A stretch of 45,447 nucleotides of DNA from the NCBI GenBank assembly GCA_027050775.1, contig JALUBH010000045.1, forward strand, positions 1 to 45,447, written 5' to 3'. Under the pieces are notes generated by a model. That model saw nothing but the letters and a program-made list of their open reading frames with translations. It was not told where the DNA came from and searched no databases. Below are positions 23,745-31,148 of the stretch, piece after piece. Numbering within the stretch: the first letter of the stretch is position 1; each line of letters opens with the position of its first letter. The stretch comes from Campylobacteraceae bacterium (GTDB lineage: Bacteria > Campylobacterota > Campylobacteria > Campylobacterales > Sulfurospirillaceae). Made by a program: the position numbers and the translations under genes.

Positions 23745-25337
23745 ATGGTAGAAGTAAATAATTTAACGATGAGATATGGTTCAAGAGTTTTGTTTGAAAA
23801 TATAAATTTAAAACTTGGTGTTGGTAAAAGATATGGTTTGATTGGTGCAAACGGTGCTGGAAAAAGTACATTTATGAAGATTTTATCCAAAGAGTTACAT
23901 CCTACTAGCGGAAATATTTCAGTTCAAAGTGCTCTTAAAGTCGGGACATTGAGCCAAAATCAATATGCTTTTGAGGATTTTACTCTTAAAGATGCCGTTA
24001 TGTATGGTAATAAAAAACTATATGATGCCATAAAAGAGAAAGAAGAACTTTATGCACATGGTGACTTTGAAGATGAAAAAGTCAATGACAGATTGGCTCA
24101 GCTTGAGATGATTTGCGCAGAAGAGGATCCGACTTATGAGGTGGATATAAATATCGAAAAGACTCTCACCTCTTTAGGGTTTGCCGTAGAGACTCACGAA
24201 GAGTTGATGAGTTCACTCTCGGGAGGAGATAAGTTTAAAATTTTACTTGCCCAAGTTTTATACTATAAGCCGGAAGTTCTATTTTTGGATGAGCCTACAA
24301 ATAGTCTTGATCTCGAAGCCATAGCTTGGTTGGAAGATAAACTTAAAAGGCATGAGGGAACTATGGTGGTTATATCTCACGATAGACACTTTCTAAATTC
24401 AATTTGTACAAATATACTAGACCTTGATTTTAAAAAGATAAGAGAGTTTACGGGTAACTACAATGATTGGTATATGGCGGTAAATCTTATACAAAAGCAG
24501 CAAGAACTTGAGAGAAGTAAAAAACTAAAAGAGAAAGAGGAGCTAGAAGCCTTTGTGAGAAGATTTTCGGCAAATGCTTCAAAGGCGAAGCAGGCTACAA
24601 GTCGTCAAAAACAGTTGGAAAAACTAAATATAGAAGATTTGCAAACTTCAACTAGAAGAGATCCAAGCATAGTCTTTAAACTTAAAAGAGAGATAGGCAA
24701 TGAGATTTTAGAGGTGGAAAATATCTCAAAAAGCTTTGATGAAAAGGTTTTGAACGGCATCAGTTTTAGAGTTGAAAAAGGTGACAAGATAGCACTTATC
24801 GGACCAAATGGCATAGGTAAAACCACACTTTTGAGTATCATCATGCAAAATTTACAAAGTGACAGTGGAGTGGTAAAGTGGGGTGCTACGATAGAGTCTA
24901 GCTATTTTCCTCAAAATACAACCGATCTTATAGATGGCGAAGAGCCACTATACGAGTGGCTACAGGGTTTTGGAGAAAAAAAAGACATAGATGAGGTAAG
25001 AAAGTGTCTTGGTCGTATGCTCTTTTCTGGAGAGGAGCAAAAAAAGAGTATCAAAAGCATAAGTGGTGGTGAAAAACATCGTATGATGCTCTCAAAAATG
25101 ATGCTCCAAAGAGGAAATTTTTTAGTGCTCGATGAGCCGGATAATCATCTTGATTTAGAGGCGATTATCGCACTAGGAGAGGGTTTGCTTGGTTTTGATG
25201 GAAATGTTATTTGCGCTACTCACGATAGAGAACTCGTAGATGCTTTTGCAAATAGAATTATAGAGTTAAAAGACGATGGAAGTTTTGTAGATTTTAGAGG
25301 TAATTATGAAGAGTACAAAGAGCATATAAGCGGTTAA
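23745..25337 (+). CDS. ABC-F family ATPase (YbiT-like)
   Basis: 530 residues with two ABC domains and no membrane segments. First domain: Walker A G-A-N-G-A-G-K-S-T near 36, signature S-L-S-G-G-D-K-F near 160, Walker B L-F-L-D-E-P-T-N-S-L-D. A charged linker (about 240-310) holds the K-x-x-E-L-E-A-F-V-x-R-F segment typical of ABC-F. Second domain: G-P-N-G-I-G-K-T-T, S-I-S-G-G-E-K-H-R, L-V-L-D-E-P-D-N-H-L-D. ABC-F proteins act on the ribosome as translation factors; the subfamily (YbiT) is inferred from length and linker. Confidence 0.92.
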   Translation: MVEVNNLTMRYGSRVLFENINLKLGVGKRYGLIGANGAGKSTFMKILSKELHPTSGNISVQSALKVGTLSQNQYAFEDFTLKDAVMYGNKKLYDAIKEKEELYAHGDFEDEKVNDRLAQLEMICAEEDPTYEVDINIEKTLTSLGFAVETHEELMSSLSGGDKFKILLAQVLYYKPEVLFLDEPTNSLDLEAIAWLEDKLKRHEGTMVVISHDRHFLNSICTNILDLDFKKIREFTGNYNDWYMAVNLIQKQQELERSKKLKEKEELEAFVRRFSANASKAKQATSRQKQLEKLNIEDLQTSTRRDPSIVFKLKREIGNEILEVENISKSFDEKVLNGISFRVEKGDKIALIGPNGIGKTTLLSIIMQNLQSDSGVVKWGATIESSYFPQNTTDLIDGEEPLYEWLQGFGEKKDIDEVRKCLGRMLFSGEEQKKSIKSISGGEKHRMMLSKMMLQRGNFLVLDEPDNHLDLEAIIALGEGLLGFDGNVICATHDRELVDAFANRIIELKDDGSFVDFRGNYEEYKEHISG

Positions 25338-25375
25338 AAGACTGTATATGCTCTCTTGGAGTTTGGATTGTGAAT

Positions 25376-26203
25376 TTAGTTATTTTTTAAAGAGTAGAAG
25401 TAATTAGTTGCTTCTACGAAGCCATCTATACTACCACAATCAAATCTTCTTCCTTTGAATTTATAAGCTATTACCATACCTTTTTGAGCCATTTTACATA
25501 GCGCATCTGTGATTTGAATTTCACCGTTTTTACCGGGTTTTGTTGTTTTTATGAGTGGAAAGATATCAGGCGTAAGTATATATCTGCCTATGACCGCTAG
25601 ATTACTTGGTGCTTTGTTTTTATCTGGTTTTTCTATCATATTAGAGACCATAAAAACATCTTTTTCAAGCTCTTTGCCTTCTATAACTCCATATTTATCG
25701 GTATCTTCTTTTGGCACTTCCATTATAGCCACGATACAGCATTTGTATTTTTTGTATAGTTTTATCATTTGTGTTAATATACCATCGCCATCGGGATTGA
25801 TACATAAATCATCGGCGAGCACTACGGCAAAAGGAAATTTCTCTCCCACGAGTGCTTTACCTTTGTATATAGCATCCCCTAAACCATTCATCTCATTTTG
25901 CCTAGTGTATGTAAAAGTGCACTTTTCTATGATGTTTCTTATACCTTCAAGCAGATTTTCTTTTGAAGTGCCCTTTATTTGGTGCTCCAATTCATAAGAT
26001 ATATCAAAATGATCCGTTATAGCTCGTTTTCCACGACCTGTGATTATCGCCATGATGTTACATTGTGCTTCCATCGCTTCTTCGACACCATATTGTATGA
26101 GAGGTTTTGTGAGTACAGGAAGCATCTCTTTTGGCATAGCTTTTGTTGCAGGTAAAAATCTTGTGCCATACCCTGCTGCTGGAAATAGACATTTTTTTAT
26201 CAT
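25376..26203 (-). CDS. galU: UTP-glucose-1-phosphate uridylyltransferase
   Basis: 275 residues. N-terminal nucleotide-binding motif F-P-A-A-G-Y-G-T-R-F-L-P-A-T-K-A-M-P-K-E-M-L-P-V, followed by I-I-T-G-R-G-K-R-A-I-x-D-H-F-D, F-A-V-V-L-A-D-D-L for the metal-binding Asp, and F-x-C-G-S-I-D-G-F near the end. It makes UDP-glucose for polysaccharide and lipopolysaccharide. It is convergent with the ABC-F gene and follows the transporter/SelW operon on the same strand, but 126 bases separate it from the SelW-like stop. Confidence 0.94.
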   Translation of the reverse strand: MIKKCLFPAAGYGTRFLPATKAMPKEMLPVLTKPLIQYGVEEAMEAQCNIMAIITGRGKRAITDHFDISYELEHQIKGTSKENLLEGIRNIIEKCTFTYTRQNEMNGLGDAIYKGKALVGEKFPFAVVLADDLCINPDGDGILTQMIKLYKKYKCCIVAIMEVPKEDTDKYGVIEGKELEKDVFMVSNMIEKPDKNKAPSNLAVIGRYILTPDIFPLIKTTKPGKNGEIQITDALCKMAQKGMVIAYKFKGRRFDCGSIDGFVEATNYFYSLKNN

Positions 26204-26318
26204 AAATATTGCTCCAAATTATATAGATTGGCAAAGTATAACATAAATCAGTTTATTGTTATCGCAATTATATTTAAAAGGAGAATTGTTTTTTTGGAGA
26301 TTTTTATCTATCGTGTTT

Positions 26319-26348
26319 AGAGGGTTAAGTCAATAACCCTCTTTTTTT
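26319..26348 (+). terminator. Terminator-like hairpin, plus strand
   Basis: Perfect 9-bp stem AGAGGGTTA / TAACCCTCT (26319-26327 with 26334-26342), a 6-base loop and T7 on the plus strand. The stem overlaps the stop codon of the minus-strand SelW-like gene; on the minus strand no T-run follows. It would end a short plus-strand transcript starting near the TATAAC at 26237-26242, upstream of which no plus-strand gene exists. Confidence 0.55.
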
Positions 26349-26575
26349 ATAAGTTTTGTCAACTCTCTTGGATCTGGAAATCTTTCCACAAAAGTTGCAA
26401 CTTTGTATAGTTTTGAAAAGATTAATTTTCCATTTAGACTCACTTCAAAAGCACCTCGTTCACCTGGTTTTAGTGTTACTTTTGCATCTCTAAATACCGA
26501 TTTTATCTCTTCTTCCGCACGGGAAGCTTTTGGTAAATAGTCTCAAATAACGCAGTATTTTATAACTATATCCAT
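26330..26575 (-). CDS. SelW/Rdx-like selenoprotein with C-x-x-U motif (in-frame UGA)
   Basis: 81 residues if UGA at codon 11 (26543-26545) is read as selenocysteine. It begins M-D-I-V-I-K-Y-C-V-I-U-D-Y-L-P-K-A, giving Cys8-x-x-Sec11 at the end of the first beta strand, exactly where Rdx (SelW/SelT/SelH) thioredoxin-like proteins carry their redox pair. The rest fits the family: a helix R-A-x-E-E-I, then V-x-L-x-P-G-E-R-G-A-F-E-V, then L-I-F-S-K and F-P-D-P-R-E-L. A hairpin with a G in the first loop positions lies downstream of the UGA. The ATG is preceded by AAGGA and begins one base after the stop of the upstream gene. Role: presumably thiol redox; the partner is unknown. A standard ORF call stops at the UGA and misses it. 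Confidence 0.82.
26504..26545 (-). promoter_or_regulatory. Candidate bacterial SECIS element
   Basis: Minus strand, after the UGA: 16 bases, then stem CTTCC, loop CGTGC, stem GGAAG (26512-26526). A lower stem TATTT/AGATA (26535-26539 with 26504-26508) extends it across an internal loop. The apical loop starts 21 bases after the UGA and has G as its second base, in line with the published bacterial SECIS pattern (loop 16-37 bases after UGA, G in the first two loop positions). SelB binding would decode the UGA. Confidence 0.65.
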
Positions 26576-26576
26576 A

Positions 26577-27509
26577 TTATCCATTCCTTAATTTGTCTCT
26601 GAGTTCTGCCATTTTTTGTGAAATCAGACTAGCATCTTTGACGAGTTTTGAAAGGTCTCCAAATGATTCGAGTATGACTATATGATTTTGAGCGATAGCT
26701 TGTTTGAGCAGCTCCATCATAGGTTTGAAATTTTCTTCATAAGAGGTCTTGCTTATCATCTTGTTTTTAAAGTCATAGTCTATGCCTTTGAGTATGTAGT
26801 ACATGGCTATCAAATTGCCCTTTATACGATAAAATTTATCGTCTTGTGTTGTGAAAGTTGTCTTTAGCATCAAGTTGGTTTGAAGTTGTTGCTTAAGTCT
26901 ATCAAGTGCAACTGCTAGGTTGTCAGAGTTCACTATGAAGACAGCTCTTTTCTTGCTCATATCCTTATTTTTATCCTCTTTGAGTTGTTTTAAGTATATG
27001 TTTATATTTGCTATGGCTTCTTTCACTCTTGTGCTGTAACTAGTAAATATTGGGATTCTAAAATCAGCATATACATCTGACCTTGCCTGGACTATATGTT
27101 CATTTGCCCCACCTGTTCCCCTGTTTCTTGCGAGATTATTTTCGAGTGTATATAGACCGATTCGGTACATCTCTATTTCTCCCACTTGCTCATAGTATTT
27201 GTTGTCTATCCAGCTTCTGACACCCACAAAGTTGGTTACCAATCCTTCGTTTAGTAGATTTTGCAAACCACTTTTTAGAGCATCAGTTGTTGTTTTGCCT
27301 ACTAGATTTTTATAGGTTTTGATGACTGGTACTTTGTCTGTTGTTATGCTGTAAAATGGTGCTACGATAAGACTGATGGGGAAAAACCAAAGTACAAAAG
27401 CTATGATAGCTAGTACGATAAGCAGTAAAAATCTTTTTATAAAAATTCCCCATTCTCTATAGTCAAACAGATATGAAAATATCTTTTTTTCTTCTTGAGT
27501 CTCTTCCAT
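26577..27509 (-). CDS. DUF2333-like membrane protein
   Basis: 310 residues. One membrane helix near residues 25-50 follows a short cytosolic N-terminus; the remainder should face the periplasm. Patterns such as N-L-A-R-N-R-G-T-G-G-A-N-E-H-I-V-Q-A-R-S-D and V-N-S-D-N-L-A-V-A-L-D-R-L match what I recall of DUF2333, a proteobacterial family of unknown function. It sits between the peptide-transporter ATPase gene (6-base gap) and the SelW-like gene, so it is part of that operon. Function unknown; a link to peptide uptake is only contextual. Confidence 0.65.
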   Translation of the reverse strand: MEETQEEKKIFSYLFDYREWGIFIKRFLLLIVLAIIAFVLWFFPISLIVAPFYSITTDKVPVIKTYKNLVGKTTTDALKSGLQNLLNEGLVTNFVGVRSWIDNKYYEQVGEIEMYRIGLYTLENNLARNRGTGGANEHIVQARSDVYADFRIPIFTSYSTRVKEAIANINIYLKQLKEDKNKDMSKKRAVFIVNSDNLAVALDRLKQQLQTNLMLKTTFTTQDDKFYRIKGNLIAMYYILKGIDYDFKNKMISKTSYEENFKPMMELLKQAIAQNHIVILESFGDLSKLVKDASLISQKMAELRDKLRNG

Positions 27510-27515
27510 CTGATT

Positions 27516-28307
27516 TTAATCCTTTATTGTTGGAATCGCACTAAGGAGCTTTTTTGTGTAGTCTGCTTCGGGGTTTCTAAACAGATCATCCACACTTTTT
27601 AACTCCACTATATCTCCAAAGTACATAACTACAATTCTATCTGAAATATGCTCAACAACACTTAAATCGTGTGAGATAAATATATATGTAAGGTTAAACT
27701 CTTTTTGCAAATCAAGCAATAGATTTAAAACTTGTGCCTGTATGGAGACATCAAGTGCGCTCACAGGCTCATCACAGACTATAATCTCAGGATTTAGAGC
27801 CAATGCCCTTGCTATCCCTATCCTCTGTCTTTGTCCGCCTGAAAATTGGTGAGGATATCTCTCATACCAATCAGAATGCATACCAACTTTATCCATTAGA
27901 TATAAAACTCTCTCTTTTATCTCTTTTTTGCTCATGTTAGTGTTTAGCTTCAAAGGTTCTCCTATGATGGCTCCTACTTTCCATCTAGGATTTAAGGAGG
28001 AGTATGGGTCTTGGAAGATGATTTGTACTTTTTTTCTATACTCTTCTAATTCATGGTGCTGCAGTTTGGTTATATCTTCACCATTAAAGAGTATTTTCCC
28101 TCCTGTTGGCTCTTCAATCTTTAAGATGAGTTTTGCTGTGGTTGATTTTCCGCAGCCACTCTCACCAACTATGCTTAAAACCTCACCTCTTCTGACATCA
28201 AATGATATCCCGTTTAATGCTTTTACGATTTTTGGTTTTTTAAATAACCCTAAATTTATCTCATAATATTTTTGCAAATCTTTTATTTCATATATCACAT
28301 TGCTCAT
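27516..28307 (-). CDS. dppF: Peptide ABC transporter ATPase (DppF/OppF type)
   Basis: 263 residues. Walker A G-E-S-G-C-G-K-S-T near 51, Q-loop Q-D-P-Y-S-S-L-N-P, signature F-S-G-G-Q-R-Q-R-I-G-I-A-R-A-L, Walker B I-I-V-C-D-E-P-V-S-A-L-D-V-S-I-Q-A-Q-V. These are typical of the second ATPase of dipeptide/oligopeptide importers. It lacks the long C-terminal oligopeptide extension, ending soon after the domain. Its start overlaps the dppD stop by 4 bases. Confidence 0.9.
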   Translation of the reverse strand: MSNVIYEIKDLQKYYEINLGLFKKPKIVKALNGISFDVRRGEVLSIVGESGCGKSTTAKLILKIEEPTGGKILFNGEDITKLQHHELEEYRKKVQIIFQDPYSSLNPRWKVGAIIGEPLKLNTNMSKKEIKERVLYLMDKVGMHSDWYERYPHQFSGGQRQRIGIARALALNPEIIVCDEPVSALDVSIQAQVLNLLLDLQKEFNLTYIFISHDLSVVEHISDRIVVMYFGDIVELKSVDDLFRNPEADYTKKLLSAIPTIKD

Positions 28308-29170
28308 CTAATCTCCTTTGGAAAAGAGAGATAGTCTACATCTTCATCAACAGTATCAAGTTTTGATTTTCTAGGAGTTACACCAGGCACTGGAATCGAG
28401 TGTAAAAGCGCCTTGGTATATGGGTGTTTTGGGTTATGAAAAAGTTCTTTTGCACTCGCTTTTTCGACTATATGCCCTTTGTACATAACCACTACTTCGT
28501 CAGCTATCTGATAAACTACGCCTAAGTCATGGGTGATAAAGAGTATTGATGTCCCTTTTTTCTCCTGTAACTCTTTCATGAGATCAAGCACTTGGGCTTG
28601 TATGGTCACATCAAGTGCAGTTGTGGGCTCATCTGCTATGAGAAGCTTTGGTTCACATGCCATAGCGATGGCAATCATCACTCTTTGTCTTTGTCCACCA
28701 CTTAGTTTAAACGGAAACTCCCTGTATTTTTCCCTAGGATCCGGAATTCCAACCAAATCAAGAGAATCAACAACTTTTTCAAATCTTTGTTTTTTGTTTA
28801 AGTGTTTTTGATGAAGTCCAAGTGCCTCGTCTATTTGATATCCGACAGTATAAGACGGATTTAAAGATGTCATGGGTTCTTGAAATATCATGGATATTTC
28901 GCGGCCTCTTACTTTTCTCATCTGTGCATCACTAAGTTTCAAGAGGTCTGTTCCGTCTAGTATGACTTCTCCTCCTTCTATCTCTCCTGGATGGTCTATT
29001 AGCCTTAAAATAGAGAGGGATGTTATACTTTTTCCACTACCGCTTTCTCCGACTATACATACGGTTTTGCCTTTTGGTATCTCAAAACTTACATCATTTA
29101 CTGCCTTATTCACTCCGGCCTCAGAGTGGAAAAATGTTTTTAAATTTTTTACTTCTAATAGATTTTTCAT
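28304..29170 (-). CDS. dppD: Peptide ABC transporter ATPase (DppD/OppD type)
   Basis: 288 residues. Walker A G-E-S-G-S-G-K-S, Q-loop Q-E-P-M-T-S-L-N-P, signature L-S-G-G-Q-R-Q-R-V-M-I-A-I-A-M, Walker B L-L-I-A-D-E-P-T-T-A-L-D-V-T-I-Q-A-Q-V. The C-terminal H-P-Y-T-K-A-L-L-x-S-I-P belongs to the oligopeptide/dipeptide C-terminal domain, although the four Cys of the Fe-S-type tail are absent. It pairs with dppF to power the DppBC channel. Confidence 0.9.
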   Translation of the reverse strand: MKNLLEVKNLKTFFHSEAGVNKAVNDVSFEIPKGKTVCIVGESGSGKSITSLSILRLIDHPGEIEGGEVILDGTDLLKLSDAQMRKVRGREISMIFQEPMTSLNPSYTVGYQIDEALGLHQKHLNKKQRFEKVVDSLDLVGIPDPREKYREFPFKLSGGQRQRVMIAIAMACEPKLLIADEPTTALDVTIQAQVLDLMKELQEKKGTSILFITHDLGVVYQIADEVVVMYKGHIVEKASAKELFHNPKHPYTKALLHSIPVPGVTPRKSKLDTVDEDVDYLSFPKEIR

Positions 29171-30030
29171 TATTTATCCTTTAGCTTTGGATCCAACACA
29201 TCCATAAGCCCGTCACCCATAAGGTTAAAGCTAAGAACAGTCAAAAATATAGCAACACCGGGATAAAAAATCATCCAAGAAGCAGTAGTGATAAACTCTA
29301 GTGAATCGCTTAACATCGCACCCCATTCAGGAGTTGGAGGTTGGGCACCAAGTCCTAGAAAGCTAAGACCGGCCGCTTCTAATACGGCAGAAGCAAAACC
29401 CATAGTAGCTTGAACTATGATTGGACTTGCACAGTTTGGGAGTATTACCGCAAACATCAGTCTTATATTTGATGAACCGTTGATTCGACTCGCTATCACA
29501 TACTCTTTCTCTCTCTCTGCTAGTACGGAAGCTCGTACAATCCTTGCGTAAGTCGGGATTCCTACAATTCCTATGGCTGTCATTGCACTAAAGAGACTAG
29601 GTCCGAGTATGGAGACGATTACGATAGCAAGTAAAATAGCAGGAATAGAAAGCATGATATCAACAATTCGCATGATGAAAAGATCAGTTTTACCTCCAAA
29701 GTATGCTGCTACTATGCCCATCACGAGGCCAAAGGAGAGTGAAACTCCAACAGATATAGCACCAACCATCAAAGATATACGAGATCCAAAAATTATCCTC
29801 GAGAAGAGATCTCTTCCAAAGTCATCAGTACCTAGGATGTGACTACTCACTCCTTTTGCATCCCACATAGGAGGTATGAGTCTGTCTGCCAAGTTTTGAA
29901 TATCCGGTGAATATGGTGCCACTATAGGTGCAAAAATAGCAGTAAGCAAAAGTAGTACAACTACAATAAATCCTGCAACGGCTGCCTTATTTTTTTTGTA
30001 TTGTTTTATAAATTCAAATAATTGTTCCAT
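29170..30030 (-). CDS. dppC: Peptide ABC transporter permease (DppC type)
   Basis: 286 residues, six membrane helices. An N-terminal OppC-type cap (Y-K-K-N-K-A-A-V-A-G near 11) and the periplasmic H-I-L-G-T-D-D-F-G-R-D-L-F-S-R block near 66 are characteristic; the EAA motif is E-A-A-G-L-S-F-L-G-L-G near 237. It forms the inner-membrane pore with DppB. Start and stop share single bases with dppB and dppD, showing tight coupling. Confidence 0.92.
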   Translation of the reverse strand: MEQLFEFIKQYKKNKAAVAGFIVVVLLLLTAIFAPIVAPYSPDIQNLADRLIPPMWDAKGVSSHILGTDDFGRDLFSRIIFGSRISLMVGAISVGVSLSFGLVMGIVAAYFGGKTDLFIMRIVDIMLSIPAILLAIVIVSILGPSLFSAMTAIGIVGIPTYARIVRASVLAEREKEYVIASRINGSSNIRLMFAVILPNCASPIIVQATMGFASAVLEAAGLSFLGLGAQPPTPEWGAMLSDSLEFITTASWMIFYPGVAIFLTVLSFNLMGDGLMDVLDPKLKDK

Positions 30031-31034
30031 CAGCTAAGCCTTATCTTAGGATTTATAAAAGCGTAAAGCAAATCAACTATAAAATTTACAATGATAAATA
30101 TGATGGCGATTATGAGTGTTGTTGATTGTATAACCGGAAAATCTCTTTGATAAACAGCATTTACCAGCCACTTTCCAATTCCTGGCCACGAAAATGTTGT
30201 CTCTGTTAAAATAGCCCCTGCAAAGAGACTACCTAGCATCAAACCGATTATCGTAACAACCGGCATCATGGCATTTCTTAGAGCATGTATAAATATAACT
30301 TGAAATCTACTGCATCCTTTGGCTCTTGCAGTTTTTATATACTCCTCTTTCATCACCTCTATCATACTGCTTCTAGTCATCCTAGCGATTATCGCCATAG
30401 GGATAGTACCTAGTGCAATAGCTGGAAGAATTAGATGTTTTAAAGCATCCCAAAATGCAGGTATATTGTCTGTTAAAAGTGAATCTACAAGATATAATCC
30501 TGTGATATGGTCTATGTCAAACTGATACCCAAGCCGACCTGAAACAGGAAGCCACTCAAGCCGTACGGAAAAAAAGTATATAAGCACAAGCCCGAGCCAA
30601 AAGACGGGCATCGAAACCCCGGCCAATGCACCAAACATACTCCCGTAATCAAATATGGAGTATCTCTTCACCGCAGAAACTATTCCAGCCCCGATACCCA
30701 AAATAATAGCAAAAAACATAGCCACCATGGAGAGCTCAACCGTAGCTGGAAAACGATCCATAAACTCAGTCATAACTTCTTCATCACTATTTGCTGATTT
30801 CCCAAAATCACCATGTGATAAATTTTTAATATATATAAAATATTGCATATATAGTGGCTTATCAAGTCCCATTTGTGCTCTCAAATCAGCTATAGATTGT
30901 TTGTTTGCTTTGTCACCAAGTATGGCTGCAGCTGGATCACCGGGTGTTAGGTGAACCATAGAAAAAACAAGTAGAGTAACGCCAAAGAGAGTGGGAATTG
31001 TCCAAAGTAGCCTTTTAACAATGTATGAAAACAA
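30030..31034 (-). CDS. dppB: Peptide ABC transporter permease (DppB type)
   Basis: 334 residues with six membrane helices. N-terminal W-T-I-P-T-L-F-G-V-T and H-L-T-P-G-D-P are typical of DppB/OppB; the EAA loop reads T-A-R-A-K-G-C-S near 238. The C-terminal T-E-T-x-F-S-W-P-G-I-G and Y-A-F-I-N-P-K-I-R complete the family pattern. It is the first gene after the binding protein, separated from it by 114 bases with a strong hairpin. Confidence 0.92.
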   Translation of the reverse strand: MFSYIVKRLLWTIPTLFGVTLLVFSMVHLTPGDPAAAILGDKANKQSIADLRAQMGLDKPLYMQYFIYIKNLSHGDFGKSANSDEEVMTEFMDRFPATVELSMVAMFFAIILGIGAGIVSAVKRYSIFDYGSMFGALAGVSMPVFWLGLVLIYFFSVRLEWLPVSGRLGYQFDIDHITGLYLVDSLLTDNIPAFWDALKHLILPAIALGTIPMAIIARMTRSSMIEVMKEEYIKTARAKGCSRFQVIFIHALRNAMMPVVTIIGLMLGSLFAGAILTETTFSWPGIGKWLVNAVYQRDFPVIQSTTLIIAIIFIIVNFIVDLLYAFINPKIRLS

Positions 31035-31108
31035 AAATTCTCCTTAATATATCTGAGCTTACACACGAGCTATAAAATATAAATAGTGGGTAAGGTCAGT
31101 TAGTGGTG

Positions 31109-31137
31109 ATGTAAAGAGAGCTCGGCTCTCTTTACAT
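31109..31137 (-). terminator. 13-bp stem-loop between dppA and dppB
   Basis: ATGTAAAGAGAGC / GCTCTCTTTACAT (31109-31121 with 31125-31137), a perfect 13-bp stem with loop TCG. It lies 10 bases after the binding-protein stop and lacks a run of U on the minus strand, so it is more likely an mRNA-stabilising or partially attenuating structure that keeps binding-protein expression above the permease genes. It is overlapped by the palindrome TTTACATGTAAA. Confidence 0.6.
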
Positions 31138-31148
31138 GTAAAGGTCTG

